In this document: one piece after another, positions 20,248-32,536 of the stretch
Numbering within the stretch: the stretch's first letter is position 1
Layout: every line of letters begins with the position of its first letter
Assembly: GCA_029532415.1 (NCBI GenBank)
Contig: JAQOTA010000049.1
Location: 1 to 64,000, forward strand
Length of the DNA stretch: 64,000 nucleotides
Reading direction: 5' to 3'
Source of the DNA: Marasmius tenuissimus
Lineage: Eukaryota; Basidiomycota; Agaricomycetes; Agaricales; Marasmiaceae
Notes under the pieces: generated by a model
What the model was told of the DNA's origin: nothing
The model's input: only the letters and a program-made list of their open reading frames with translations
Database searches by the model: none
Made by a program: the position numbers and the translations under genes

Positions 20248-22376
20248 TCAAGTATTGATCTCCTGGCTCAAACTGTGCCAGAACTCACATCTTGTCGCTT
20301 GCGTCGACAACTCTTCCATGTGAGTGCCAGCAGGGTCGAGACGTAGGCGCTGGGTCCCTTGTGGGTCCGTAGCCTACAGGAGAGCATGGTTATGATCGAG
20401 CGTTAAAAATTGAACGAGTACAGATAAGTCTCACCTCCCAGGTCGCCAGGCTAGATTGTGGTTGTCCCGAAGTCACAAACGACGAGTAGAACTCTCTCAT
20501 GCCCTTAAAGAGAGCCTTGTCATCATCGGACGCCGCACTTGCGTTTCCCCAGAATGCAATCAATTCAGCAGCATGATTAGACCCAAGATGGTCATTGTTG
20601 TAGCTATCATGCAATGAAGATTCGTTATATAGTCAGACGACAGGGTTCAAGGACCAAGAAACTCACTGATATTGGAACGCCTTCATGGGAGACTTGCTGG
20701 CAGCTCCGCCAGTCATAAGGCTAGCTGTGCAGATGTACCGAGTCTCTCCGTACATCTGTTGGCCTTGTAGACTGAACGAGTTGTTGTAGTCCTCAAGAGG
20801 ATAGAGTGCGCGGGCATTTTCAAAGCTATCCCTGGTGAACGTGGCGTACTGCCCCTTCAGGAAGTTGTAAACTGTGTTCTCGGTCGCGTTTGGCATCGAG
20901 GTGTTTGCGTTAGGGTCTGTCAAACGGTTCGACCAGTTTGCACCTTCATTGGAGTTGGCGCTAGAGTGCATTGTTCAGCACGGCATGTTTGTTAGAAGTG
21001 AGGGAATCGCTTTCGTACCCGAAGAGAATGGGCACCTGTGCAAACTTTCCCTCTGCGAATCCTTCAACAGGACGCGTTGTGATGAATTTTCCGTCGAGTT
21101 GAGGTGCGAAAACGTAAAGAATCGCAGGTCGGGCTGCGAGAACTCCCTGGCCGGCACTAGCGATCGTTGCGGTATCAACAGTGCGCAGGCAATCCAACGT
21201 CGCGGCATCGTAAGCGTCGTCGCAGCCTCTAGGAGAGGGGTTGATTTCTACTAATTATCAAAAAAGGTGGAACTCACGAGTTAGATACTATATCGTCAAA
21301 GACTGATTGTATATAGTCTCCATCGGACGGGGGTGTGAAGCTAAGAGATGGACTATCCCCCATAGCCGCCCTGAAAAGACCTTCGGAGTCACCATTGTTT
21401 GCAAGGAGCTGGGGGAAACGTGTCAGTCAGCCCCTCATGACCAAAGTACCAGTTTCGATAGTTGGACGCATACATGGAACATGGTGGAACCAGCTCCCGC
21501 TGACTGTCCCCAAATTGTAACTTTGCTGAGGGAAAAAAACCTGAGCAACGCGTAATGAAGAGATAGAAAGAATGAATCACCTTGGGTCTCCACCAAATTT
21601 CCCGATGTATCGCTGTACCCATCGCATTGCGGTACGCTGGTCTTGCAACCCAGCATTCAATTGCCCGTCAGCTTTCACGGAAGAACCACCTATCCGACGT
21701 GGTTAGCATCCGAATAACCCAGCAACCCAGATGTGGCGTACCCAAGAACCCGAATGGACCCAATCGATATTGGAATGACACGAAAACAAAAGGCTCCTTG
21801 GTTGTGGCGAAAAGTTGCGTGGGGTCTGCGTCGCGGCTACTTCCACTTATGAACCCTCCTCCATGGAACCAAACAAGAACGGGAAGAGATTCTGAGACAG
21901 CCGAAGCGGGGATGTATATCTATTCATCACGTTAATGACTGCGCGTGGGGAACCCGCCTTCAACTCACGTTGCCAAACAAGCAATCCTCAGAACTCCCCT
22001 CGGCGACCTGACTATTCTGGATGCATGTGTCTCCGAACTATTTTGGGAGGTTCACGACGCGAGGAAAAGGTAGAAATGAAAAGATAGGACCGACCTGGGT
22101 GGCATCGACGACGCCTAGGTCTTTCGAAGGGGGCGAAACTGCTGCTCGGAATCGTAGGTTACCAACTGGGGCCTCGGCATAACGCACGCCCCGGTAGGCA
22201 ATTGTGCCAGTGTTGTTGTCTTTGGATCCAACGAAGGTCCCGTCTGTTGTTTTATGCGTTTGTCAGAGGCAGGTCATCTCCAATAGTCATTAAAACTCAC
22301 AGTCAAGTGTCACCTGCGGCGCTTGCGCCGATGAGGACGCGATGAGCAAAGCAAGCGAGAGAATGTGTTTAAGCAT
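20248..22376 (-). CDS. Secreted type-B carboxylesterase, copy B (about 520 aa, 11 exons)
   Basis: Paralogue of the esterase at 16385-18535 with the same intron positions. Starts MLKHILSLALLIASSSAQA (signal peptide, two codons shorter than copy A). It then shows TLDY.GTFVGSK, RGVRYA, FGDTCIQ...SEDCLF, oxyanion hole HGGG, GQSAG nucleophile, ANSNEG (catalytic Glu), GSNHAAEL (catalytic His) and a final R.CEFWHSL. No frame-breaking change is visible: an in-frame TAG near 20970 in an unspliced reading falls inside the intron that begins GTACGA. Differences from copy A include HGGGFISG for HGGGFIGG and SNEG for SDEG. With both copies intact, subfunctionalisation is possible. The adjoining ATL copy is dead, so the esterase was the part kept. 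Confidence 0.9.
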
Positions 22377-22422
22377 TGAGGGGGGGGGAGAGGCAGGGAA
22401 GGCAAGAAAATACCCTCTGCTC

Positions 22423-22430
22423 TATATATA
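22423..22430 (-). promoter_or_regulatory. TATA box of esterase B
   Basis: TATATATA on the minus strand, about 47 nt before the start codon at 22376, matching the position of the TATA box of copy A. Confidence 0.55.
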
Positions 22431-23207
22431 CATACCGGCAATGGACTGTGAAGGTGGGAAATCCGAACAGGGAGGTTGGGAGTCCCGGTTCCGGGTTGAA
22501 TGGTGTTATCGGACTTTCGGAATTCCAAGCGGATATGAGTCCTGGAGTCTTGGATGAGACTGATCTGTTCATGACGAAAAGTCAAATTCCTCGCGATCAG
22601 GGCACCAGTACCTGAACCCAACCTTCTTCATCAAGGAAGTTAGATTATCTCTAAAAGTCTGGACGGCATCGAACCCACGAGGTGTTGATAGAAGATCATG
22701 GAGCACAAGCATGAGACGATGGGACAGTCTTCGCCAGGCAAGCAATGGTGGACCGTGGAAGGTACCTGAGCATGATGACGACAAGCGACAAATTCAAACA
22801 TTGAGTGACCTACGATGCCCCGCACCACAGGTCACAGACCCCATACAAAACGGCCCGGGGTACAAGTTGACCCCGAAAACATCAACCACAAGGTTGAGGG
22901 ACTCCACCAAGAGCGACAATCCTACAATCACCAAGGGCTGTATACTGGTTGAGGAACGTACAATGACCATCAGGATCCTTCATGAACCTGTAGAGTGCAG
23001 ACGAGCGAGTATGGTCGGAGTAATGAGACAAATGGATCCGAATTTCAGGTTGCTTTGGTTGAACACATGTCACGGACCATCAAGAATAGAAATTCCCTCT
23101 AAATCTAATTCCCTCGTCCGAAATTTGTCGCCGCAAGAACACACACGGAGCGCGGATCAATAGACATGAAAGCGTTCCGGGTTCACCTAGGGTTTCTCTC
23201 GTCCTCG
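22431..23207. other. Intergenic region between esterase B and the aminopeptidase
   Basis: Holds the rest of the esterase B upstream region (similar to 18590-18800, up to about 22660) and then the 3' flank of the aminopeptidase. An open frame at 22711-23163 has no recognisable domain, and I do not call it a gene. Confidence 0.5.
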
Positions 23208-26200
23208 TCACTTCCTTCCATCCAACCACTGCGTCAAATCTCCGGTCGAGTGCTACGCGAGTTGCAGAAACGTCTGTCAGTTCGGTGGCACTGGGGCTTC
23301 AGTTTGAAATACCACGATTCTCACCTCGATGTAAGCAATCCTCGCTCTTATGCTGTCATGACTTTGAGCCAGCACCAGTGAATATCGAGAGGTGTCCTTG
23401 CGCTGTAAACGAAACGTTAGCGCTCGAAAGGTCAGATACGATTCTGGCTCACCTCAAAGAATTCAATATTTCGAGCCAAGTCCTCTTTGCTTTTCAATGA
23501 AGAGAAGCCATACTCGATCATGAATTTGAAGTAGTACGTGTCGATGAACTGTTCGTAAAGCTGAGCGAAGGGTACGCAATGTCAGTGATAGAGATGGCAA
23601 GCACTCAAGAGAACGCTACTTCATCATAGTTGTTATGAAAAAATTCAACCATTGGTTTGCGGGCGTAACCGTTCGTACTATACCCGAGGAAGAAATGCGC
23701 AATGTCGGCCTTCTTTGCGCCGGATAAAAGGAATTGTAGGCCTTCTCTTATGAGCGTCTCATCCCGAGCTCCAGACAAAGCATAGCTGAAACGTCGCTCG
23801 TGAGAATCGCATCCAGGGATCGTGTGGTCAGAAACTTACATCGAAGCGACCCTTGCGCTGGAGGTTTTGGGACTCTCCAGAATCTTCTTCATAGCATTAT
23901 ACCTGGTCAATCGTGTCATTCATTGTGACGGCGAGTTTTTCCTTTTGCGACTCACTCAGGGCGACCACCATATTTGACAGCCTGGTCTTGACATTCAGAC
24001 TTTTGCGTTTGCCATGGGACGCAGAGCGACATACCGCAATGAAAATCGCCTTCTGAAGATCGGGAGGAATTCTAGAATCATCGCCGTGGTCCATGAATTG
24101 TTTGAAACGGCTTTTCAATTCGTCGATAACGCTGGGAGGAAAATTAGACATCCCCGAGCATCACGCATTTGGAGAACCTACTTCGTTTGACCTGCGGAAA
24201 CGCATTGCTCGATTGCGCAGGTCCGGAGTTGCGTGACGTCTGGCGAGTCTGAGCTCGAGTTTTCGTAACCAAGCCTCTCGACGAGGGGGGCAAAGAGGGA
24301 CTGAAGATAGGGCCATGAGTACCGCACAGCCCACAAGAAGCGAGAGTCATACACGACGGAATTCGTTGAGCTGATCCCGAATTTCAGTGTGCTCCCACCA
24401 AATCGACACGGTCTCATCGAGTGCAATTGCCATGCTCGACCAGACAAGATCTGTGAGAGAAGTCAGTACCACGCCTACAGATCGACAATGAAGTGATCGA
24501 GGCCTACGCACATTCCGTTTCGTGTTTCAGAGCATCAATGAGAGTGAGTGCGTCACTCAATTTCATCAAAGCCGCCTTGGACAGAGCAAGGGAGTCAGCG
24601 ATCAAGCCCAGACGGTCCTCAGCACCGAACGGGGAATTTGGTTTCGAGATCTCACTGGCAATCTTCTTGAGTCGCTCCTTGGTGTAAAGGACGCGATCTA
24701 GACTATAGTTTCAGATGCGGATTCGCCGTGGACAGGATAACAACACTCACAGACGCCACTAGTTCCGGCGTTCAACTTGTAGGGTCTCGAGGTGTCCAAG
24801 GGATATGTCTTTTCGCGTTCATCTAGCACCAAAGACTTATCGATTGACGTCGATCCATCTTCTTGAACAGATAAAATGGCGAGCGGCACATTCCTGTGAG
24901 GTATCTTAGAGCGGACACGTGATCTGTCGGCGTTGGACCTCACCATATCGTCTCGTTATCCTTGCCCTCCGCAAAGCCCGTTTCTAGCAAGCGATCCTGT
25001 CGGACTTTGATACCACCGTCCGTTTCGGTGACAGTTAGTAGCGGGAAGCCGGTCTACGGTTGTTTGACTAAGCCACTTTCTTCATGCTTGGATATATCCA
25101 TAGAGCGCACCTTGGTGACCCAGTTGTCCATCAGCCTTTCGATATCTTGACCTGATTTTCTGGTCAATACAACGGAAACACTCGGAGCCAGGAAGACGCA
25201 TAACTCGCCTGTGGCGTCGCTGATACCCTCCCACAAATCAGAGGTTGTCGTGCTTCCGTACAAATGGTTCTTCAGGTAAATGGATACCCCCTTCAAGAAT
25301 CGTTCCGTCCCAACATGGGCCGCCAGCATACGCAAGACTGACAGAGACTTCAGTGAGCAACACAAAAGAGAAAGCATACGCGCTTGCCCGAGGCGCCTTT
25401 TGAAAACGACAACGCGTCGAATATCTAGGCACACGTCAGACAAATTCTTCCGTCCGTAAGGTGAACAAACCCGCACTTGATCTAGAGAAAATCGGACGCT
25501 GAGCAACGGCAATAAGGCTAGCGAGGGCTCGGCGCACGTATGAGATCAACATCGGGACACGGGACTTGAATGGGATGTGAGGACAGCTTGGCATCCAATG
25601 ACATCGCTGGGGCAAGATGGCGATTAATGAACTCAGTATCAGATTTCAGTTCCGGGAACAGTCTGTCAAATTCCATGAGGTTGAAAAATCATTTCGTTTG
25701 ATGGTGTGGAGTTCTCTCACATGTCGGGTATGACCACTTCGCCCATCTTTTCGGTGTGAGAAGCGATTCACGAATGAAGCGACTCAGATCGAAGACGTAC
25801 CAACGTAGCAAACCCTATCCCGAACGATCAGACGAGGCTTCGGACGATAAAACAGAAGACTTGCCTTCATTGAGATACAAGTAGTCCCACCATTCCATAG
25901 TCGTGATGTTACCAAACCTAGTACAGAGATATATGAATGACGCAAAAAGTAAATCACTAGTCGACGCACCACATATGAGAGATCTCGTGGCTATGAACTT
26001 TGATGACCAGTTTCTTCGCCCACATATCGGTGCTATTGGGATCAAGCAGGAAAGACCTCGTACGACCGGTGATAAGGCCCCAGTTCTCCATGGCACCGCC
26101 AAAGTTGGTAACCTGGTGAGAGATCGTCATAAAAAGTGGCTGGGCCAAACAAATTGGACGGCTTACCACGAGCGTGTCCAGTTTTGGGAGCGGGTACTCA

Positions 26201-27179
26201 ACGTCGAACACATTCTCACATAGTGGCAGGACCTTCGACTTGAGTTCGAGGGCAAACTGAGCCTGGTGGATGAGGTCTGGAGTAGCTGCAAAACCGAAAA
26301 TTAAGAGAATAGATGTGAGATGACACGGGTTGATACTCACTATACATGCGCACAGGTATTGTTTTGCCACTCAATGGCATAGTAACTGAAGTTTCCAGAT
26401 GAGAGAATTCACCGTTTGCATAGGCAACGATGTAGGACGACATGGGTGGTGTGGTTTCGAAGCTGGTGACCTTCCATTCGGAGTCGAGATTGTTGAACGA
26501 GTCGTTGTATTCTGCGTGCTCTTGAGCAGAGAAAGTCTTCTCGTCTATGGCAGGCATGTTGCTGAGATTGGTGGTACCGACTTTTGAGATCAAGGTCACT
26601 GCATAAGTCGCTTTGAGTTGGGGTTCGTCCCAACATGGAAAACCTCTTCGGGCGTCAATTGGCTGAGCTGGCGTCAGAGCTGCCTGCTCGGGCCTGTGAA
26701 GGGAACTTACCGCAAACTGAGAAAGCGCAATGTACTTGGTCATTTCATCGTCCATCCAAGACGACCGATAATATCCGACCTGATTATCAAGAATGTCTCC
26801 GGAAAACGATATTTGGAACAGAACTTGACGCCCTGCATTGAATTCTTCTGGGAACTTGAAAGCGACGCGCTTCTCCTTCTCGTGAATGACATGCTCGATT
26901 TCGATTACGCGCGAGTCCCCGGAGATGACAGAGGCCGCTCCCAGTTTCAAGCCACTTGCATTGAGCACAACAGTATCAGTTTTCTCATTGACGTCGAGGC
27001 TGAATTGCATGGAGTATGAGATTCCAAAATTGATGCATAGAAAACAGGTTCACGCACCGAATTTTCACTAATCCTTCAAACGCAAGCTTCTGAAGGTCGG
27101 TGCGGATTGTCAGATCATAATGTATAGGTTTGACATTGGTTGGAAGACGGCTGTCTTGCGCAGAGTTGGAGCTTGTCAT
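23208..27179 (-). CDS. M1 family zinc aminopeptidase (Ape2/puromycin-sensitive type), many exons
   Basis: Cleaves N-terminal residues from peptides in the cytosol; yeast relatives are Ape2 and Aap1. Starts at 27179 (MTSSNSAQDSRLPTNVKPIHYDL). The beta-sandwich domain has the family pattern including YWDEP-type FPCWDEPQLKATY. The substrate motif is GAMENWG (about 26080). The zinc motif is HEISH followed 18 residues later by Glu, formed only after splicing (HEISHMW joined to FGN, ending LNE near 25865). The ERAP1-like C-terminal helical domain runs through the last exons, which end ...KDTSRYSLVLAQ, then RARIAYIE, then a tiny last coding segment WLDGRK and TGA at 23208. Introns are short. One begins GC (25864) and is followed by a 14-nt exon (25801-25814). 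I checked several but not every junction, so exact length is open (family about 880 aa). Confidence 0.88.
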
Positions 27180-28285
27180 AGTTAGAGTAGACGGTGTTCT
27201 GAGAGTGTTCGAATGATGAGGATGAAAGTTGCTCAGTTGAAACCAACTTTTTGTAACATTTACACTCTATCGACGGTTCCGATATTGAACAGAGCGGTAG
27301 TCGGGATAGGTCGAGAGTTATCTGCACGAGTCATATCAGGTCATATCTCCCCTTGATGGGTAGTGCCACTAGTGAATGTGAGGTTTATTGAGTTCTGGGT
27401 GGGAGCATATGACAACGTTGTTGCAAGGGCCGCGAAGGTTGAATGATAATATCGGTCCAAATTTAGCAGCAGGACATGTGACCACGCGTCTATTTGCCGT
27501 TAGGCGCCCAAAAATTTGAACAGAATTTCATAGTCGCCGACTCCCGCGGCACGGCCCGCTACTGAAGGCCGCCTTGAAGGCTTGAGCAAGGCCAGTAAGC
27601 TTCTCTCCTACTGGTGACAAACTGTTATGGGCTACTGGTCATACCACTGGTAGTTTTGGCTCCCCTATAGGCTATTCGTCGCCCGGCCTGCGGCCAGCTC
27701 CTCATAGCCTCCCCCCTGGCCCTGCCAGGGCCCGGGCTCTCAGTGGAACAGTCCTGACAAACGAGAGGATCTGCCGCAAAGAGCTTTGAAAACTTTCGAA
27801 GACCAGTGAGGCTGGCTGGCATGCTTCTCAAATGCATTACAGTAAAACACAAAAAAAAACTAGTTTGCTCGATTGGTGTGGATTGACTCAGATGTACGAG
27901 CTCATACGAAGGCGCGAATCTTTTTTTCGTGCCTGGGGTTTAAATATGAAACCTTCCTGAGAGGAGCCGCCTGAGTTCAAAGTTGTCTCTTTCACAGAGG
28001 TTGTCCCCCTGGTCGACGAAGTGAACTGGGTTGCGAACTAGAGAGCGCCGTCGCAAACTGGCAGTTGAACTGGACAGAGGAGTGGGAAGACCCAGAAAGC
28101 GGCCGGTCTATGAGCGCCCAAAAAGAGGTCACGTTTCAGTGAGTTCAATTTCACGTGCTGGGCGCCTATAGGTCACGTTTTCGTTTTTGATGCCGATTTT
28201 CGAAGCCCTGATAAAACCCTTCTACTTCCTTACGTCAGTAGCGGGAACTTGTTTCGAGTCATCGCTGCCGTTCACTCACACCATC
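27180..28285. other. Divergent intergenic region, aminopeptidase / GluRS
   Basis: About 1.1 kb between two divergently transcribed genes, so both promoters lie here. Visible features are a ctactggt-type repeat (27608-27650), short G/C-rich palindromic runs (about 27700-27740) and an A run at 27851. No gene is recognised. Confidence 0.5.
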
Positions 28286-30976
28286 ATGGCCCTTTCTCTT
28301 TCTGCGAAGCTCTCTCCATTTCCTTACGCTGCGATTGCGACTGCTTTCTACACAGGGAAAGCTGAAATTCTCTACGATGAAGAAATTACAAAACCATCAC
28401 TCGAGTTGAATGGATCGAAGATCGACGATGAGGAAGAGATCGTTCACGCGCTTGGAAAAGCCGGAGGACTATCTGAGGACAGTGCCAAAGTAGCTCTCCT
28501 ATTGCTCCATTCCAAAGTCTCTCTCGATTGACTTCGATATCCCAGGCCGCCTCGTTCTTCGCGCTGGCCAAATCGCTATCAAAAACTAACGCTGTCCCAG
28601 AAATTATGACCGCCTTGAACTCTCTCGACGATCATTTAGCGTGGAGGACATTCCTTGTTGGACATGACATAACTACGGCTGACTTCATTGTCTGGGGAAC
28701 CATGAAAGGTATGTTCGATTCAATCACTTCTAGTGTGCGTTGGACCTCAATCGCGTCACTCAGCCAGCATCAAGATCACCGGTCTATTGAAAAATGGGAA
28801 ACACGTCCATCTATCGCGATGGGCTTCGTACATCGAATCCCTCGAGACGACCTCAGCAGCATTAGCATCCCTGACGGCAGCAAAGGCCAACAAAGCTCGT
28901 TCAACAAAGGTAGCCGCAGGCTTCGCTTTGGGATTGGAAGGGGCAAAGAAGGGAGAGGTTGTCACCCGATTCCCGCCAGAGCCCAGTGGCTACCTCCATA
29001 TTGGTCATGCCAAAGCGGCAATGTTGAACCAATACTTTGCCAAAATGTACGAGGGAAAGCTCATCATTCGTTTTGATGATACCAATCCTTCTAAAGAGAG
29101 GGTATGTCATTTCTCAAACAGCTGGGCTGATCCTCACCTTCCTCTTTTAAGTCCGAGTTCGAGGAGACCATCTTGGAGGATTTGGAACTTCTCGACATCA
29201 AAGGTGATCTCGTTACTCATACTTCCGACTACTTCGATCAGCTATACGAACTTGCTATCAAGTTGATCCAGTCTGGAAAAGCCTACACCGACGACACTGA
29301 AAGAGAGAAGGTGACGTTAGGCCATCCCATCACGTTTGTTTTACGTTCTCTCACCTAATCACTACAGATGCAATACGAGCGTCGCGAGGGTATCGCCTCG
29401 GCTCATCGAAATGACAGTGTCGAGGACAATCTCAAGCATTTCGCGGAGATGAAGACAGGATCCGAAGAAGGCTTGCGGTGGTGTCTACGTGCCAAAATGA
29501 GCGTGGACGACCCGAATAAGGCTTTGAGAGATCCTGTCGTTTACAGATGCAACCCCCTTCCGCATCATCGCACCGGGTGAGTCCAGTGACCAGTCTTTGG
29601 AGTAGTCAGACTGACATGAATTGTCAAGCGATAAATGGAAGATCTACCCGACCTACGACTTCGCTTGCCCAGTCGTGGACTCGATCGAGGGCGTCACGCA
29701 CGCTCTCAGGACCAACGAATACCGTGACCGGAATCCTCAATACTGGTGGATGATCGATGCCCTGGGACTGAGAAAGGTCAACATTTGGGACTTCAGGTAA
29801 TCACTTTCCGGAATTGTTCACTCAATGTTGCTCACAACCATTGTGCAGTCGTCTCAACTTCATTTACACCCTGCTTTCGAAACGCAAACTTCACGAGTTC
29901 GTGAACAATGGCCAAGTTCGCGGGTGGGACGACCCACGGTTCCCGACTGTCCGCGGCATTCGTCGGCGTGGTCTTACTGTCGAGGCCCTCAGACAATTTA
30001 TGTTGCTACAGGGTCCCTCGCAGGCCATTGTGTCGCTCGAATGGGACTCTATCTGGGCTCTCAACAAGAAAGTTGTCGATCCTGTGGCCCCCAGACATTG
30101 GGCCATAATCGAAGACAAGAAGTGAGTGCCATTCGTCTTCGCTGGGCATTCGTCCTCTAATGAGAGGCGTTTTAGAGTCCCTGCCACTATCAAAGGAGGT
30201 CCTACGAGTCCCGAAGTAAAGTCACTTCCGAAGCACAAGAAGAACCCCGATGTCGGTGATAAGAAGACCATCTACACTTCAACGATACTCCTGGACCACG
30301 AGGATGCTGTCTCGTTCGATGACCAGGAAGAGGTATAGTTCAATCCCACCCCTTCTGAGCCAACGTCTTTCTGACTCCGCGTAAGATCACTCTCATGGAC
30401 TGGGGCAATGCCTTCGTTCGGTCCAAAACTGTCGATGCTTCCGGCCAAGTCACTTCCGTAGAGCTCGAGCTCCATCTCGAGGGCGACTTCAAAAAGACCA
30501 AAAAGAAAATCACTTGGCTCGCTCAACCTACTTCCGAGCATCCTCTTGTCCCAGTCACTCTCCTCGACTACGACTACCTCATCACGAAGAAGAAACTCGA
30601 GGAGAATGACAACGTGAAGGATTTCATCACCCCCGTTACCGAGTTCAGGGAGTCAGCGCTCGCAGACGCGAATGTGAAGGACCTGAAGAAGGGCGACTAC
30701 CTCCAATTTGAGCGGAAAGGGTACTTCATCTACGACGGCGAGAACAAAGAGGATGGAAGGTTGGAGTTCATCCGCATCCCAGATGGCAAGGCTGCCGGGT
30801 TGGCGAGCAAGGCAGGAGCTCCTGCTGCTTCTCAGTCAGTACCGAAGAATTCTTCTTCTGCCGAAGCAGCTGCAGCTAATGCGTCGTCCATGTACAAGGT
30901 AGATAGTGTTTACGGGGAGAACGTGCAGCCCCGACTTCCGACTTCAATGTACAAGGTAGACAACATTTACGACTAG
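28286..30976 (+). CDS. GUS1: Cytosolic glutamyl-tRNA synthetase
   Basis: Charges tRNA-Glu in the cytosol. First exons: 28286-28489, 28546-28708, then from 28764, with further short introns. The N-terminal GST-like domain (starting [16 protein letters not shown], with [22 protein letters not shown]) is the part that binds Arc1-type cofactors in yeast. The class I catalytic core has the HIGH-type motif [16 protein letters not shown] and, later, LSKRKL for KMSKS, with the FDDTNPSKE and [10 protein letters not shown] segments of eukaryotic GluRS. The C-terminal anticodon-binding beta-barrels follow (ending [15 protein letters not shown]). The protein finishes with an Ala/Ser linker and two copies of MYKVD.(V/I)Y. 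The start ATG at 28286 is preferred to an upstream in-frame alternative because it begins the conserved domain. Confidence 0.93.
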
Positions 30977-31299
30977 TTCTGAGATGTTTTTAGTATAAAT
31001 TTTGTAATCATATCACCAGAACTCTCGAGCGTTGTAAAGCACGAGTGAGTCCAAAGTTGACGCCGATTTCAACTTGGCATGTGGGAAAGTGGGTTTGAAA
31101 CTGTTCGGCATCTCCCGAGCGGAGTCTCAATATCGGGCTAAATCTTTGTGTTGGTGTGAACCTTAATTTTTCCTCACATCAACGAGAGCGGACGAAGACA
31201 TCGCCCAAAGTTCTAACTGTACTTTTTCTGAACAACTGTAAAAAAGTGTGTTCTTTTCGTTCTTTAAACGATCTTTGCGTGCTTATTGATGGTTATAGG

Positions 31300-31798
31300 A
31301 TGTCTGACGCTGGAGATGACATTCCTGTTGAGGCCCCCGCTGAGGTCGAGGTTGCTGCTGAGGCCCCCAAGGGCAAGCTTTCCGTTGAGGATGCCCTCCA
31401 GGTGAGTTCTCGATCGAATCGGCCCAAAGATTGGTATTGATTTCTATATGGTTTCATAGCAAGTTTTGAAGAACGCCCTCGTCCACGATGGTCTCGCTCG
31501 TGGTCTCCGAGAGTGCGCAAAGGCCTTGGACAAGCGCCAGGCCCACCTTTGTGTCCTCGTCGAGACCTGCACTGAGGCTGAGTACATCAAGCTCATTGAA
31601 GCCCTCTGCGCCGAGCATAAAATCAACCTCATCAAAGTCGGTGACGCCAAGGTCCTCGGTACCTGGGCCGGTCTCTGCAAGATCGACAGGGAGGGTAACC
31701 CCCGCAAGGTCGTTGGGTGCAGCTGTGTTGTCGTGAAGGACTACGGTGTTGAGAGTGAGGGCTTGAACGTCCTCTTGGACTACTTCAAGAACCGGTAA
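31300..31798 (+). CDS. RPS12: Small-subunit ribosomal protein eS12 (146 aa, 2 exons)
   Basis: Exons 31300-31401 and 31460-31798; 441 nt in frame. Component of the 40S beak region. An acidic N-terminal leader ([18 protein letters not shown]) is followed by the L7Ae-like fold: [56 protein letters not shown] and the family C-terminus ending FKNR. The ATG sits one base after ...ttatag, so an intron ending at 31298 is likely in the 5' leader, as is common in fungal ribosomal protein genes. Confidence 0.95.
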
Positions 31799-32536
31799 AT
31801 CTGGTCTGGACTTCTGGTGAGTTATATTTCCCATCATGTTGAGCACTTTCTCCCCCTTCCTTCCACTTGATGACAAAACAGACTCCCTCAGCCGAGTATC
31901 ACACTTTGAGGAAACCGTCTATCCGGAATCATTATATTTGTCTGAAATCTCAACCTCTTTCATCGTCCATCTTCTACTTTCGACACAGATCAACTAACCA
32001 CATTTGCAGAGCAGTTCTCACCCCAACATTACGTAGTATCACCTTTGTCTACGGTGTTCTGTCGCGCAACATACAAATAAACATTGTAAACGCCCCAGCT
32101 CGTGTCCCCATATCACGAACGTCGAAGAGATGATCCCCACATGATGTGTGGTGTTGAACAAGCGCCACCAACACCAGTGTATTTGAGGATCTCACGCCCT
32201 GCAACATGCACCTTATCGTTGCCTGTGATCTATTCGGTTGCCTAGTAAACTTCTGAACCACATGTCGTTTGTGGCGAATGGTGGCTGCAGCCATGAATGT
32301 GTTCGGCAATTCGGGTTACAGTGAATAAGTACAACAATGGAAAGGTTACAATCCGTGTTTTGAGCATAATAGATGGCGTAGGTGTGTGGGTGTGTGTATG
32401 TGATGAACGAAATCAAAATAACGTGAATGGGCATGAGCGTAAACGCCGTGTCAAGCAAGAGTCAAAAGCGTCCATCGTCCGTACGAGCTTTTTGCGAGGA
32501 CGTGGCACTGTTCTTGCGTTCCAGTACTCCGTCGTT
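31799..32536. other. Convergent 3' regions with a candidate 3' UTR intron
   Basis: After the eS12 stop codon a good intron (GTGAGT at 31817 to acag at 31881, 65 nt, with ttgatgac as branch sequence) lies in the likely 3' UTR. Because it is 19 nt after the stop it would not be expected to trigger nonsense-mediated decay. The rest is the 3' flank of the transporter gene on the other strand; no gene seen. Confidence 0.45.

Noticed and set aside
20961..21197. In-frame TAG in esterase B taken as a gene-breaking mutation
   Set aside because: The TAG lies in an intron that starts GTACGA. Splicing restores LFGANSNEG, and the same intron exists in copy A.
22711..23163. Plus-strand frame of 150 codons downstream of esterase B
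   Set aside because: No motif, no splice partner and no upstream promoter feature; composition is that of random frame.
28528..29076. Long frame across GluRS exons 2 and 3 in a second reading
   Set aside because: It reads through the intron at 28709-28763 and changes frame relative to the catalytic motifs; the spliced GluRS model explains the sequence.
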